Positions 21,826-34,775 of a stretch of DNA of 64,000 nt are shown piece after piece; the stretch's first letter is position 1, and each line of letters begins with the position of its first letter. The notes under the pieces were generated by a model, which saw only the letters and a list, made by a program, of their open reading frames with translations, had not been told where the DNA came from and did no database searches. Location of the stretch: contig CM034314.1 of the NCBI GenBank assembly GCA_019925795.1, positions 82,146,780-82,210,779 of the forward strand. The letters are read 5' to 3'. The translations under genes were made by a program, and so were the position numbers. This stretch comes from Dendrobium chrysotoxum (taxonomy: Eukaryota > Streptophyta > Magnoliopsida > Asparagales > Orchidaceae).

Positions 21826-22034
21826 ATGGATATCAGAACTCAAAGAAGTTAGATGTATAATCGATTGGCGCACGGAAGAAAGATATTAACCGATGAGTTC
21901 ATCAAAGGGGTGAATATTTTTATTCAGACAGCTTTTCAACTGCCCAGCTTCATCAAAGATGGAATGATTCGTTGCCCATGTTCTAAACATAAAAATCAGG
22001 TCTACCTAAGCCCAGATGATGTTACTGTTGATCT
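21826..22034 (+). pseudogene. TNP2: TNP2-like transposase, first about 70 codons only
   Basis: ATG at 21826 starts MDIRTQRS, then one in-frame stop, then RLAHGRKILTDEFIKGVNIF and the SKHKNQVYLSPDDVTVDL segment of the transposase-associated N-terminal domain, close to the D copy at 11774-11560. The coding sequence is cut after GATCT by the TGTGGACC start of element A, and the rest is absent from the window. Confidence 0.9.
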
Positions 22035-25000
22035 TGTGGACCTCCGAGAGGAACAACAGAAACCATCTCCCCGTGAAGGGAGAGACAGTATCTGTTGCCA
22101 ATGGAAGGGCAGATTCGATCACACATATGATTAGCCATTGAGGATAGTGGCTCTCACCAGCACACCTCGATGGATAATAATATGTGCGATCTAGTCACAA
22201 CGGGTTTACCCCACCCGATACATTAGCTCGAACAGGGTTTATTTGAGAGTGGGATTCGGTTTCCCACGGGCGCAAGCCCCCGTGGTTAATTACATCTCAA
22301 GTCGGAGCCTGAGAATACTCTCGATTAAGGATTCTATATTATACTTTCTGAATTGGGATTGGCACATAGGGCGAAGACTAGGAAGTCCTACTCGAAGGGA
22401 AAGAGAGGTTCAACTAGGCTTAGTCAACATGCACGGCTCAGATCAGCATCCGGAGGGACTAAGGTAGTGAGAAGAAACTGGAGAAAATAAGTAAATCATG
22501 CACTCGAAGCATGCAGGAGAGAAGGATGGAGGTGGCGTCATCCGTGTGACGCGGATATGTAGGGTTTATGGTCCCTAGAAGACAGAAGACCTACCTACCG
22601 ATGAGGCATACTACGAAGCAATAGTAGCCTTGAATCCTAAATCTAATGGGTTTAGTATTCTACGCAACACTAAAACCCGTGTCCTAACTAATGCATTTTG
22701 GGCTTATATCCTGCCTGAAAAGGAAAGCCATCTAACCACCTAAGCGTATAAAATCCATGTTGTCCAAGTCTTTATGAAAGATGGGTAGGTAGTTTGGTTA
22801 TTTGAAGTAGGGCCGACGTCTAGAGAGTCTCCTAAATGGCCCTGGACTTATGTAGGGTGTATGCTCCTAAGACTGATGCAATTAGAATTTTAATTTAATT
22901 AGTTTCTAATGCAATGCATGCTGGTTAATGATCTCAAATCGAATATGCATAGAATTTTAAAAAAGGCTTATAAAATAGTTTTTAGAATATACTAGGCTTC
23001 CCCAGATCCAGCACCATATCCTCATAGGTCGGATTATCTGGACTCTACCCGCAGGCGGGGAAGTGTCTTATAGCAAGGAGGGAGAGAATGCATCACTATG
23101 CATGCGACCCCGGACGGTTCCGGCTATTCCTTAGTTCGTTAGATTTCTATATTATTTAATTCTTAAAATTTTAGAATTTTATTACGAGTAGAAAAGATTT
23201 GTTCCTAAGGAGCCTAACGAAATCAGGCCAAGCACATGCAAGAAAAAAATCTAAGAAAAACAGGCAATTTCTACTGCGCACACAAAATAAACACATTAAT
23301 ATAAATCCACAGAGCAGAGTAAGAAAGAGTCCACAGTCCACGGCAAGTGCCGTATAAGCACAACCCAGGGTCTGCAGAAAAGTAATGGTGGCCAGGCCCC
23401 ACCGACAACATCCTGGATTCTAATCCTACTGAATGACGCAAGTCTTAAATGCAAGGCATTTCATCTTCAAATCTTCATCTTTGAATGGATCATCTTCCTT
23501 CAAATCTTCCTCCTTCGGATCATCCTCCTTTGGATCATTCTCCAGAAGGGTACCCAAATGAGAAAGAAACCACCCGAGAGAGGGTCTTTCTTTCTCCCTT
23601 TGGGTACCTAACATTCGAAATGCCATGCCTTTAAAGACTTTCACAACTCAATATGAATTACATCAAATTACATTATGAAAAAGAAAATCTAGACCCAGAC
23701 TGAACCTGCAAGGTTATCCTAATAAAACATCCCAAGCAGTTTATATGTCACATCTCAAGCAGTTATATCTATGTAGAAAAGTAAACACACTTGGCCACGC
23801 TCTTATTTATTTGGGGGCTAAGCATTTTGGAGCACCTATAGCAAGCATTTATAATTCATGATTTATCATATTAGCCCCCGTTCATTTTAGTGCTGCGTGA
23901 GCATGGCCACCTGCATAAGACTGAGTCAGTATAAAACGTCCCTAGCCTAGGGATAGATCTAACGCTCAAACAATCAATATCACAAACAAAATACAGTGCA
24001 GTAATAAAATAAACACTCACATCGAATCAATACAAACAGCACACGTGCCACATGCAAGAGCGATCACAACACAGAAAACAACTGAGGAAGAGAACACCGG
24101 CCTAACCTAGATCTAGAAGTGGTGCCCTAACAATCAATTCTATGTGTGTGTAGAAAGTTTGTGTGGCATTGGATAGGTCATATATTGGGTAGATGGTTTG
24201 GGTTGTTTTGTGTTAATATTTGTCGAAGGTTTGAAAAGGAGGATTTGGTTAAAGTTCAAATATTAGTAAATTAGGGTCCATTTTTTAGTTAGTTTAGTTT
24301 GTGGATCTATTTTAATAGTTATGGTAGTGATTTTTAAAGTTTAAGTTATATTAGCGAGTTTTAGAAGGTCCAGGGTCTACCTATCCGCTAGGTTAAGAGG
24401 GGTCCAAAAGGTCATTATTAGAAACAGATTGGGTCTAGGGGAGTTAGTGTTTTCATTAAATATTAGGCCTTACTATGAGTAATTAGACTGTTAGTTTGTT
24501 AAATTTAGAGTTTTCTAGGCAAAGTTATGATTTTAGGAGTTTCGGGCCCTAGTTATTGAACTACGGTTGACCGGAGAGTTGACTTTTTTTTTAAATTAGA
24601 TTGATTTTTGGAAAGTTAATATTTTTATTGAATAGTAGACTTTAATTAGAGCTGAGCGCTTTTTAATTTACTTGATTTGGATTTTTCTGTAATGAGTTAC
24701 GAATTTTTTAAAGTTTGGGTATTATGAGTCTTTTAGGTATGAGTTAGGTTTGCTTTCTAATTTTGTAACTCCTAGGATTTGAGTTTGTTTTGATGAATTT
24801 TATTTAGTTAATATTTAATTAAAGGATGATAAATAAATTAGTTAAATTTAATTTGAGTTTATGTTTAAATTTTATCTCCTAGTGATTTCGTACGTTGGTT
24901 ATGGCTTGATTGAGAATTAAATATTTTTAATGCATTTCTGATTTGAGTTGTTAGTGATTTATTGATTAATGATTAAGAAATTATAGCACACTAATCATAG

Positions 25001-28000
25001 GAAGACGTGTCACTAAATTTTCTATGTTTTATGTTTCTATCCTAAGGGAGCATGCATCCTAAGTCTAAATTTTCTACGACTCGGTCCTTAATTTTTGTCC
25101 TTAGATGTCACTGGTGTTGTAGAGGATGAAATGATCTATTTCTAACCCTTTAGACACTCGCACATGTATAACTGGGTTCAAGGATCTATAATAAAATAAG
25201 GCATGAAAATAATCTAATAATTGAAGTTTCTATAAGGTCCTACAGGGTAGGGGAGCGTACGCACAGATTGGCTCCCTAGAGGCTATCTAAGTTTTAAGAA
25301 AACTCATAACACCGGGGGCTATGACCCGGTGGTATTGCCCGTAGCACCCTCACCAGAATGAATGGGGGCGACTGATGCTCGAATCCGATTGTCCAAGCTC
25401 CTTCGTCTAGTGCTCTTAAAAAAGCTCCTTATTTGCTTTCCCACACGTACCTCGCAAAAGCACAAAGAAAAGAACAAAGATGGGATGAGAGCAGAATCAT
25501 GTTCAATATGCAGATAATCAAAATAAAATGCTATTAAATAAAGACATACCTTTTCTTTTGTCTGGATGTTAGCTCAGCTGTTTGCTCTCCAGGATTGTCC
25601 CAAATTTTAAGAACTCCCCACATTGTTACAAAAAAAAAAATGGTCTTTATTTATTATTTTTATGGAATGTTAGCATCTCATTGATAGGCATGCCCTGTCA
25701 AAGTCCCAAACATGCCGTTGCCCCACCCTTATTCCCATTCAGCATTTAAGCCAAATGCAAATAAGAGGAAGAAAAATTGGGATGCTATTTACTGTCCCCA
25801 CGTTTTAAGAAAGCACTCGAAAGACTTGACACAATCACCCAAATCAATTTACATATAAAACTCAGAGTAGAAAAGAAGAAAATCAATACCGAAATTAAAG
25901 CCCAAACAAGTCTTTCAACTTACATCCTTATTGAAACTCATCTCTGAAACCAAAATTCAAATAAAATTTTCAACTCACATTTCTTTTAGAACTTGTCTTT
26001 GAGACCAAAAGCAAATAAGAGAAGGAAAATTCATCCATAAAAAAAAAAGAACTGAAAGAGTCATCTAACATCAAGCTTCGCAAACATAAAATTACTCATA
26101 AAGCCCTCAATCTCCAAAACAATCCAAAGAACCTTTCAATCAAAGCAACACGCAAAACCCTCAAATAAAGCAATCCATAAAACTTCACAAATACAAAATC
26201 CACAATAGCTTCTTCCGATGCAAAACAAATAATATGTTTCTTTAACGTGGGGTGGAATCCATGAAAATTCTCCAACACTTTCTAAAAGAAAACCACTTCA
26301 TGAAAGCCTCATAAGTTCTTACCATTGAGAAAGAAAACATTCACATATAATTGTCAACATGCTTTTAAAAACAAACATAAACACAAGATAAGATCATTAT
26401 CTCCAAGACCCACTTTCATTCAAAGGAAACTACCCAATATAAAGCACGTGCCGTTGCATTGGTTTGAATCAAACTCACAAACTTCCTTTCATGTCAAATG
26501 CATTCAATCAATTTTGCCAAGAGCTTAAAACCCACCTTGCGTTATTGAAAAGAAGAAAGACGTCAAGAAAATAACATATTCTCTTAGGCTTGAGATCCCA
26601 CGTTGCCATCTTATTCTTTCCAAGATTAAAAGAACTGTTCCGATCAACACAAGGCATGAATTAGATTTGAATGAAAACTCATATTTAAAGCATTACACAA
26701 AGACTCCCCAAGCCTTTCTCAAATGCTAAACTTCCTCCAACATTTATAAAGTATTCCAAACCACTATCTACTCGTCTTCGTAAATACAAAGAAGTAATTC
26801 AACATAAACACTTTTCTTCAAAAATATTCATAATCACAAGTCGCTAAAGAAATCTATGAAGGATGACTTTGAAAGTTTTGAATACAGATACATGCCAAAT
26901 CACCTTGAACAAACCTTCATCACGAAAGTCTTATGCCAATTCATGACAAAATTTTGCAGAAAGAGCTCAATTTCCCTTCGAAACAGGCCCAAAATACCTC
27001 AATAACAATTTTTATGTAAAATCCCAAAATAATCACAATTTGACCCCAAAAGACACATGAAGAGACCACATATATCCATGTTTTCTCATATGAATCTGAG
27101 AGGAGAAAGAAAACTCGATAAAACTTGCTCTTCTAAAAAAAAAGTCAATGAAAATATTATAATTTTACAACGCAAAATAGCGCAAATCACTTTCTTTCAA
27201 ATAACATAGTCGTCAAGTGACTAATAAAGAATATAAGAAACTTTGAAGTGATTCATAGATCTTCCAACCAGAATTTTTTAAAAAAAAAAAAGGTGACCGA
27301 ACCTTCTCCAAAAATCCCTCAAGAAAGATGTCTCTTTTTTTTTTTTTTTAAATAAAGTTACAAAATCCCTTCAGACAAAAGAACAACTATGAAGTTCATC
27401 AATAATATCCAAAACATCGTCGTGTTAAATCTATGCAAACTCTTATATGAAGTGTAAATTGAATGAGTGCTTTCCAATACATGTTTCACGTGAACCCAAT
27501 CAAGTAACAGAATTTTAAGAGTTAAATGTCTATATAAGCATCTCATCATCACATGTGATCTTATAAAGCCAACTCAATCTCCAACCCACTCATTCGCCTC
27601 AATGCAATTTTTTTTTTTAACATAAGTGCAAATATTAGGAAGAAGAGTTTGATGCAAGCTCAATTCACTTTAAAAGAACTCAAAAATTTTCTAAAGCAAA
27701 GCTAAAGAAAATTCTTTCTTAAGTTCATGCTCAATAGGGTCTTGATGTTTAGAGTTTTCACTTATGTCTCCATTAACAAAATTATTGAATCCAGATTCAA
27801 GAGATGAACCTTCATTTGATGAAGCAGTCAAGCAAATAGGAATATCACTAGCTTCCAGGGAAGGAGTTTGCACTAAAGAAAAAAAAAATTTATTTTTGTG
27901 TGGTACCACAATCTACTGTTAGTGAAGAATTTGTCTCAGGAGGAGGTGAAGGGGACCTAAAAAAAAAACATGAAACATCGTTTCTTGATTGGTATGGCTG

Positions 28001-30065
28001 AAATGGTATCTAGAAAAAGCCTAGCATTAAATTTGACTCCAAGCTTCTCTTGATCAGAACTTGACATTTTCAAGAAATCAGGAACAATAATCTATCATGC
28101 CAAGTGAACTTCGAATCTCATTAACGGTCTTATTCTTTGACCACGTTACTCCATGCTAGTGGGCATAAAAGTAGCTTTGATAGTATCCATGGAACCCAAT
28201 TAGAAGTAAAACAGAAACCCAATTCCCTTTCAGATCACGTCAGCCCGATTCAGATCATTAGCAAAGAATGAAATAACAAGCCTACTTTCCACTGCAATCC
28301 AAACAACTAATCTCTTGGTAGAAAATAAAAGTTGACACAATATCATGAATAATTTCCCATTAAAACATTCTCTCTCTAAAAATACCCCAATTGACCATGT
28401 AAAAAAAAGCAATAACTCTCTCAAAAGCAACCCTTTATAGCTAGGCATGCCTCCAACTCACTGTATCTCGGCAAATGACCAAGTTTTGTTCTCAGATTTT
28501 TGTTGACAAGTCTCCAAGCAAGCTTACTACAAAAGTTCTCAATGCAAGCAAAACAATCATGGATTTCCTTTGAGGCATTATCACAAACATCATATGTGCA
28601 TGCTTTACGATCACATTAAACAATCTATCATAAAACATTTGATTTTGCACACCTACTTGATCTAAATCACATGAGTAATCCACACACAACTTTCGATGCA
28701 AATCAAGCTCATAAACAATGAGAGATAGGTAGGGTTGATTTACTATTCTCTTAACCAGTAAGTGTAACGAAAACTATGAAATGGAATTAACTATACTTCC
28801 TGCCAAGGATAACGTTTGACATCAAATACAATGTTCTGAACTGTTTTAGTCAAGAATACCATTATACTACGCTCAGGTTCTCTAATAACCATCAAAAGAA
28901 GCTAGGCAAGACATTTCTTCTTGCCACAGACCAAAGAAACAAACATACAAAGCTTCAAAACGCATGACCATTATCAATATTAGTAAGAGATGCAACTATA
29001 CATCAATGGCTTTCACCAAATATCTTAAGAAAAGCAATATGGAAACTCTGTAAGAGATCTGTAATGAGAAATAAGATCAAGGAGATAAGAAGAAAGAGAT
29101 GGGAAATAGAGAAAGGGGGAGAGAAATCAAGGAGAAAGAAGGAAAGGGGAAGAGGAAGGTAGGAGAAGCAAGAAGAAGAAGAAATAGAAGAAGAAGAAGA
29201 AGAAGAAGAAGAAATAAAAGAAGAAGAAGAAGAAAAGGAAGAAAGGGGAGGCCTATACCTGCAAGCCAAAGAGGCGTCAGGTCCATCTGAGTGGCTTCGA
29301 GTGAGAGACGAAGGGGAAGAGGGGATGTCCCTCTTGCTTCGCTTCGCCTGGGGGTCTCGCGAACAAGAGAGGAATCGAGAGAGGGGGGGGGGGGGTTTCG
29401 CGAACCAGAGAGAGAACGGGAGGAGCCCTTTGGTCCCTCTTGCTTGTGCGAACTAACGGCCCCGATCGAGAGAGAGAGCCCTCGCCAATGCTCAGGAGCT
29501 GGAGTAAATTCTTGCCGAAATGAGAGAAAATTTCGCCCATCCAATCCCGCGATGCCTGCCTTTTTTTTTAAATCCCTGCTCTAATCGTATAAATCAGATG
29601 GAGAAAGAAGGCAGTAACGATCAAGGCTTTAAATCTCAGTCGTTGGGTTGATTTCCTGATTTGGGAACAAATTCAAGTTCATGAGAAGATCGATTAAATT
29701 TTAATTGAGATCAAATTAAGCAAATTGAATTAAAATCAGGTTCAAATCAGATCTGATTAGGGTTAATTTGGGGGTTTTGGGTCTTGTCCAAGCGACCGAA
29801 TTTAATTAATGAAATTGAATCAGAACTAATGTGAATTTATTCAAATCGAGCTCGACAAGGTTTGAGCTTATCGATCAAGGCTAATTAAACCTTGTCGGGT
29901 CTAATTTTGACTCGATTTGAGTTGCGCTGAGCTCAAATTAGACTCGGCTAGGTCCAATTAAGTTGATCGAAGATGCTCGAGGGAAAAGCGAGGTCAACAA
30001 ACGGACCCCCAACATGTACGGCAAACGACCAGTGAACCGTACGTGTTGGCGTTGACCTCCCTACA
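22035..30065 (-). repeat. Element A downstream (3') LTR, about 8.03 kb
   Basis: In element orientation it runs from 30065 to 22035. Composition is patchy: 24120-25100 is G/T-rich on the + strand, 25500-28990 is A/C-rich, 29050-29580 is purine-rich with GAA repeats and a GC-rich block, and 29600-30000 is AT-rich. Short frames such as 23426-23644, 26096-26278 and 27691-27909 (-) are also found in the other copy but look like no protein. I see no obvious purine-rich primer tract next to its 30065 end, which weakens the LTR reading a little. Confidence 0.7.
29170..29245 (+). repeat. (GAA)n microsatellite in LTR A (left copy)
   Basis: GAA triplets with a few substitutions. The right LTR copy (about 45444-45515) has fewer units. 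Ser- or Arg-rich frames across it are artefacts. Confidence 0.9.
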
Positions 30066-30160
30066 TCTAGGAAAGTGTAACCCTACAATCTACAAATGAG
30101 GCCCATTAGAAAGATGCAATCCTAGAATCCACTAATGAGACTCGGGAAGCATACAATCAT
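30066..30160. other. Element A, start of interior next to 3' LTR
   Basis: Contains two related half-units (GAAAGTGTAACCCTACAATC and GAAAGATGCAATCCTAGAAT, each followed by a variant of CTACAAATGAG / CACTAATGAG). No coding sequence. Confidence 0.5.
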
Positions 30161-30640
30161 ACAATAATTATACAACAGGTATCTCACCATGTTATAATCA
30201 TACGGTCACATAATAACCACCCAAGCATGTAGTCATGCATTGATTACATAACCATATAATCAGGCAATCATATCACTGAGTCACAATATAGCATTACCAA
30301 ATAAACAGCACCTAACCAGGTTACAATCAACTAATCATATAACGATAATCTAATCACAGCTCAATCATGCGATCACACAGTAACCACACAACCAGGTGAT
30401 AAATATACGATAACATTTAATTATATCGAATCACATTATGATGAGCAAATGATCATGCAATAGTCATCCAACAATCATGTAACTATGCAATGATTACACG
30501 ATAATGCAATAATTATTTAATCATGCAATGGGCAGTCTAAAATGCAATAATCACATCAAAATCAAACAATCATATAATGATCATGCACTCGATCAATCAA
30601 CCACTCAATCATGTGACGATCATACAACCACGCAGGCATG
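30160..30640. repeat. Degenerate CAATCAT-type low-complexity array
   Basis: About 480 bases built from CAATCATA, AATAATCA and ATCATGCA words without a fixed period, almost lacking G on the + strand. Confidence 0.7.
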
Positions 30641-31205
30641 GTGGGACAGAAGATGGGAGAGAAACTTGAAATTCATCTAATCGACTCGAAACAGCAAATA
30701 AATGAGGCTCAACGCTCACTAAACCAGCTCGAAATAGTGAGGGAGAGCCATGGGAAGAAAATCAACTATTTGCTTGACCACATCAAAGCAACATAGTGGA
30801 AGAAAGAGAAGGGATTTCATGCCCGCATGAGCAGAAGTGAAATAAAAATCATAAAGAACTAAAGAAAACTCAGCGATCATCTAGAATATGTCTAAAATGA
30901 TGTGAGGAGAAAGGAGATCCAATAATCACTCGATCAAGTCAAAATAGTAAAGAATAATAATCCATGGAAATCGAGGAGGATCACCAAAGGAGGGTAGATC
31001 ATCTATCTACCTTACCCTATAGTAAGGGCAGAATAAAAAAGAAAGTAAAGGTAAAGGATCTCACATCCAATTGATCATATCAAAATAGCGAATATGGACA
31101 ACTCGATGTTCACATGATTATATCGAAACAGTGAAACAAATAGCAAAAAGGTAAAGTAGATCAACTATCTGCCTGACTATATTAAAACGGTAGAACATGA
31201 GGTAA
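30641..31205. other. Element A interior, no gene seen
   Basis: A-rich sequence with loosely repeated AACTATYTGCYTGAC and CTCGATCAA words, leading into the satellite-like array. Confidence 0.45.
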
Positions 31206-31209
31206 AACG

Positions 31210-32880
31210 AGTGGTGAGGTATGCCTCCCAGGGACTCTGTCGGGCTTTCTCAACCAAGTAAAGTCTGACGTCTACTCGGCGCATATGCCTGCAGTAGGAC
31301 AATCAGAGAAAAAGAGTGGTGAGGTATGCCTCCAAGGGACTCTGTCGGGTTCTCTCAACCAAGTAAAGAGTAAAGTCTGATGTCTACCCGGTGCATATGC
31401 CTGCAGTAGGACAATCAGGGAAAAAGGAGTGGTGAGGAATGCCCTCCCAGGGACTCTGTCGGGGCTCTCTCAACCAAGTAAAGTCTGACGTCTACTCGGC
31501 GCATATACCTGCAGTAGGACAATCAGAGAAAAAGAGTGGTGAGGTATGCCTCCCAGGGACTCTGTCGGGCTCTCTCAACCAAGTAAAGGGTAAAGACTGA
31601 TGTCTACCCGGCGCATATGCCTGCAGTAGGACAATCAGGGGAAAAGAGTGGTGAGGAATGCCCTCCCAGGGACTCTGTCGGGGCTCTCTCAACCAAGTAA
31701 AGAGTAAAGACTGATGTCTACCCGGCGCATATGCCTACAGTAAGACAATCAGGGAAAAAGAGTGGTGAGGAATGCCCTCCCAGGGACTCTGTCGAGGCTC
31801 TCTCAACCAAGTAAAGAGTAAAGACTGATGTCTACCCGGTGCATATGCCTGCAGTAAGACAATCAGGGAAAAAGGAGCGGTGAGGAATGCCTCCCAGGGA
31901 CTCTGTCGGGCTCTCTCAACCAAGTAAAGAGTAAAGACTGATGTCTACCCGGCGCATATGCCTGCAGTAAGACAATCAGGGAAAAAGAGTGGCGAGGAAT
32001 GCCCTCCCAGGGACTCTGTCGGGGCTCTCTCAACCAAGTAAAGAGTAAAGACTGATGTCTACCCGGCGCATATGCCTGCAGTAAGACAATCAGGAAAAAA
32101 GGAGTGGTGAGGAATGCCTCCCAGGGACTCTGTCGGGCTCTCTCAACCAAGTAAAGAGTAAAGGCTGATGTCTACCCGGCGCATATGCCTGCAGTAAGAC
32201 AATCAGGGAAAAAGAGTGGTGAGGAATGCCCTCCCAGGGACTCTGTCGGGGCTCTCTCAACCAAGTAAAGTCTGATGTCTACCCGACGCATATGCCTGCA
32301 GTAAGACAATCAGGGAAAAAGGAGTGGTGAGGAATGCCTCCCAGGGACTCTGTCGGGCTCTTTCAACCAAGTAAAGAGTAAAGACTGATGTCTACCCGGC
32401 GCATATGCCTGTAGTAAGACAATCAGGGAAAAAGGAGTGGTGAGGAATGCCTCTCAGGGACCCTGTCGGGCTCTCTCAACCAAGTAAAGAGTAAAGACTG
32501 ATGTCTACCCGGCGCATATGCCTGCAGTAAGACAATCAGGGAAAAAGGAGTGGTGAGGAATGCCTCCCAGGGACTCTGTCGGGCTCTCTCAACCAAGTAA
32601 AGAGTAAATTCTGATGTATACCCGGCGCATATGCCTGCAGTAAGACAATCAGGGAAAAATGAGTGGTGAGGAATGCCTCTCAGGGACTCTGTCGGGCTCT
32701 CTCAACCAAGTAAAGAGTAAAGAATGATGTCTACCCGGCGCATATGCCTGCAGTAAGACAATCAGGGAAAAAGGAGTGGTGATGAATGCCTCCCAGGGAC
32801 TCTGTCGGGCTCTCTCAACTAAGTAAAGTCTAATGTATACCCGGCGCATATGCCTGCAGTAGGATAATCTGGGAAAAGAA
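31210..32880 (+). repeat. Tandem array 1, about 15 units of 104-118 bp
   Basis: Each unit carries GGTGAGGAATGCCTCCCAGG, GACTCTGTCGGGCTCTCTC, AACCAAGTAAAG and CCCGGCGCATATGCCTGCAG. Length varies by whether a GAGTAAAG insert is present. Sequence variation between neighbours is low. Open frames here (e.g. 31492-31692, 31863-32150, 32649-32966 on the - strand) repeat with the unit and are not genes. Confidence 0.95.
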
Positions 32881-33350
32881 ATCCACCCCCACTCGGTGTA
32901 TGTGCCTGCAGCAGGGTTCCTACCCGACGCATATATCTGACGGTAGAATAAAGGAAAACTCAACAATCACCCGGCGTATATGCCTGCAGTAATGAGAAGA
33001 GAAAAAGGTCACCTCTGCCCGGTGTATGTGCCTGCAGCAGGGTCCCTACCCGGCGCATATGCCTACAGTAGGATAAAGGAAGAACACTCTTCACAATCAC
33101 CCGGCGCATATGCCTGCAGTGATGTGATGAGGAAAGAGTCACCTCTGCCCGGCGTATGTGCCTGCAGCAGAGTCCCTACCCGGCGCATATGCCTGCAGTA
33201 GGATAAAGAAGAAACTCAACAATCACCCGGTGCATATACCTGCAGTGATAAGAAGAGAAAAACAAGTCACCTCTGCCCGGTGTATGTGCCTGCAGCAGAG
33301 TCCCCACCCGGCGCATATGCCTGTAATAATGTGGAGAGAAAAGAGTCACC
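32880..33350 (+). repeat. Tandem array 2, about 4 units, sharing the core motif
   Basis: Units of about 110-130 bases alternating GTGTATGTGCCTGCAGCAG and CCCGGCGCATATGCCTGCAG half-units. The core CGCATATGCCTGCAG is common to arrays 1 and 2, the flanks are not, suggesting both grew from one short motif. Confidence 0.85.
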
Positions 33351-33640
33351 TCAACACCAACCTAACACAGGTCTGTGTAGGGATGTGAGGGAGAAAGGAA
33401 AGGTAAGTAGAAGAACTTTGAGGGAGAAGTTGTCAAAGGAACCCCGAGCTAGCGCTTTGGTTACCACGTGGTAGAGGACAAATCGTCGTAGCCACGAGTA
33501 TCCGAATGCCGGCGAAATTTCTTAGGCAACATTAATATCACATGAAAAGAAAGAAAACATCAGATTGATGCCTCATATAATAACAGGAAGAGGTACGCCC
33601 TCAACAAAGTGCGAAAGGGGCAATCCCATCCCAGGTGGGC
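33351..33640. other. Element A interior between arrays, no gene seen
   Basis: Mixed-composition sequence with no domain or repeat pattern that I can identify. Confidence 0.4.
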
Positions 33641-34520
33641 AACAACTAAAGCAGCGAGGGAGCACACCCGCTACAAAGAAGAAAATGATATCAATGAGGA
33701 ATAATCATCAAGGAACTACAGTGGTAGACCCATACTAATTAATGAGGACCCTGTAAGGAGTGAAAACAACAGCAACAGATCCACGGGACCTCTCTGGCAG
33801 CCAAGAGTCAGGTCCCGATAGGGAAGTATGTAGACAAAGAAATTAGGGCATTGATCTTCTGCTAGAAAATCAATGCTCACAAAGAAGCGATGCTAACACC
33901 TGGGACTAGGTGTACTACATCACAATTTAGGGAAACAACTCAAGGTAGCAAGGGGACACACCTGCCACCGAGGATAATAAATATGAATAAGATTAACAAT
34001 CATCAGAAGCTCACAGCGGTAGCACCCACACAAACTAGTGGGACCCTGTGAAAAGTGAGAGTGATCTCAACTCATCCATAGAACTACTCTATTATTTAAG
34101 AGTAGGGCATGAATGAGGAATCATGTCGGTAAAGAAACCAATGAGCTGATCTTCTACTAGAAAATCAAAGCTCCTGAGAAAGTGATGCTAACATCTGTGA
34201 CAAGATGTACTACATCACAATTAGGGAAACAACTCAAGGTAGCGAGGGGACACACTCGCCACCGAGGATAACAACTAAGAATAAGAATAATAATCATCAA
34301 CAGTTCATAGCGGTAACACCCACACTGACTGGTGGGACCCTGCGAGAGATGAAAGCAACATCGCTACATTCATAAGACTGCTCTAGCAGCTGAGAGTAGG
34401 ATATGAATGGGAAAGTGAGTTACTGATTGAGAGTAGAGGAGGAGGCTGATCTTTCTTTAGAAAAATCTAAGCCTACAAAGAAGTGATGTTAACATCCAGA
34501 GCAAAATGTACCACATCACT
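33640..34520 (+). repeat. Tandem array 3, three units of about 290 bp
   Basis: Units start near 33645, 33933 and 34227 with ACAACTCAAGGTAGCGAGGG-like sequence. They contain GGTGGGACCCTGYGA, CTTCTRCTAGAAAATCAA and AAAGAAGTGATGCTAACA, are clearly diverged from one another, and are unrelated to arrays 1 and 2. Confidence 0.8.
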
Positions 34521-34689
34521 AATGAAGACTACTGCAACCATAAAGAATCATAATAATGCAAGTGTAGGGTCATCCTTGAAGCAATCGTCGAGACGCTTCG
34601 AAGGAGGGGAAAAGAAAAGCTTGGGAAATTTGAGCTCTTGGAGAGTTTTACCGGGTTCCACCTGTGACAAGGGCAACCGGTTTTGCTCG

Positions 34690-34775
34690 ACCGAGAGCTT
34701 CCCTCTCTTTTTTTTTATATTTTATTTTTATTTTTATTTTTTTGTTTTTTTTTAATTTTTTTTTTAATATATGAA
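34690..34775 (-). repeat. T-rich (+ strand) low-complexity tract
   Basis: Long T runs broken by A; reads as A-rich downstream of the gag stop in element orientation. A small frame over it is spurious. Confidence 0.7.

Larger units (their letters stand above)
20473..22034 (+). mobile_element. Element F: CACTA transposon, truncated at 22034
   Basis: Starts CACTACAGGAAAATTGTC inside the RNaseH region of H, followed by CCGGCGGA subterminal repeats (20473-20760). Then come a GC-rich leader with CTCCTTCGACGACGTTCC repeats (20800-21030), a captured LINE fragment and the start of a TNP2-like gene. The element stops without a right end at the boundary with element A. Same family and same internal order as D, but on the opposite strand. 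Confidence 0.9.

Noticed and set aside
29077..29584. Overlapping frames of about 90-155 codons on both strands (and the copies at 45351-45892)
   Set aside because: They run through GAA repeats and a GC-rich patch of the LTR. Poly-Ser/Leu or poly-Arg content and presence on both strands argue against coding.
30160..30640. Organelle or tRNA-derived sequence
   Set aside because: Low-complexity CAATCAT words only; no cloverleaf or conserved box found.
31492..32966. Series of similar frames on the - strand
   Set aside because: They recur with the 110-bp tandem unit and carry no domain.
31210..33350. CRISPR-like array
   Set aside because: Units are adjacent full-length tandem repeats without unique spacers, in a plant retrotransposon.
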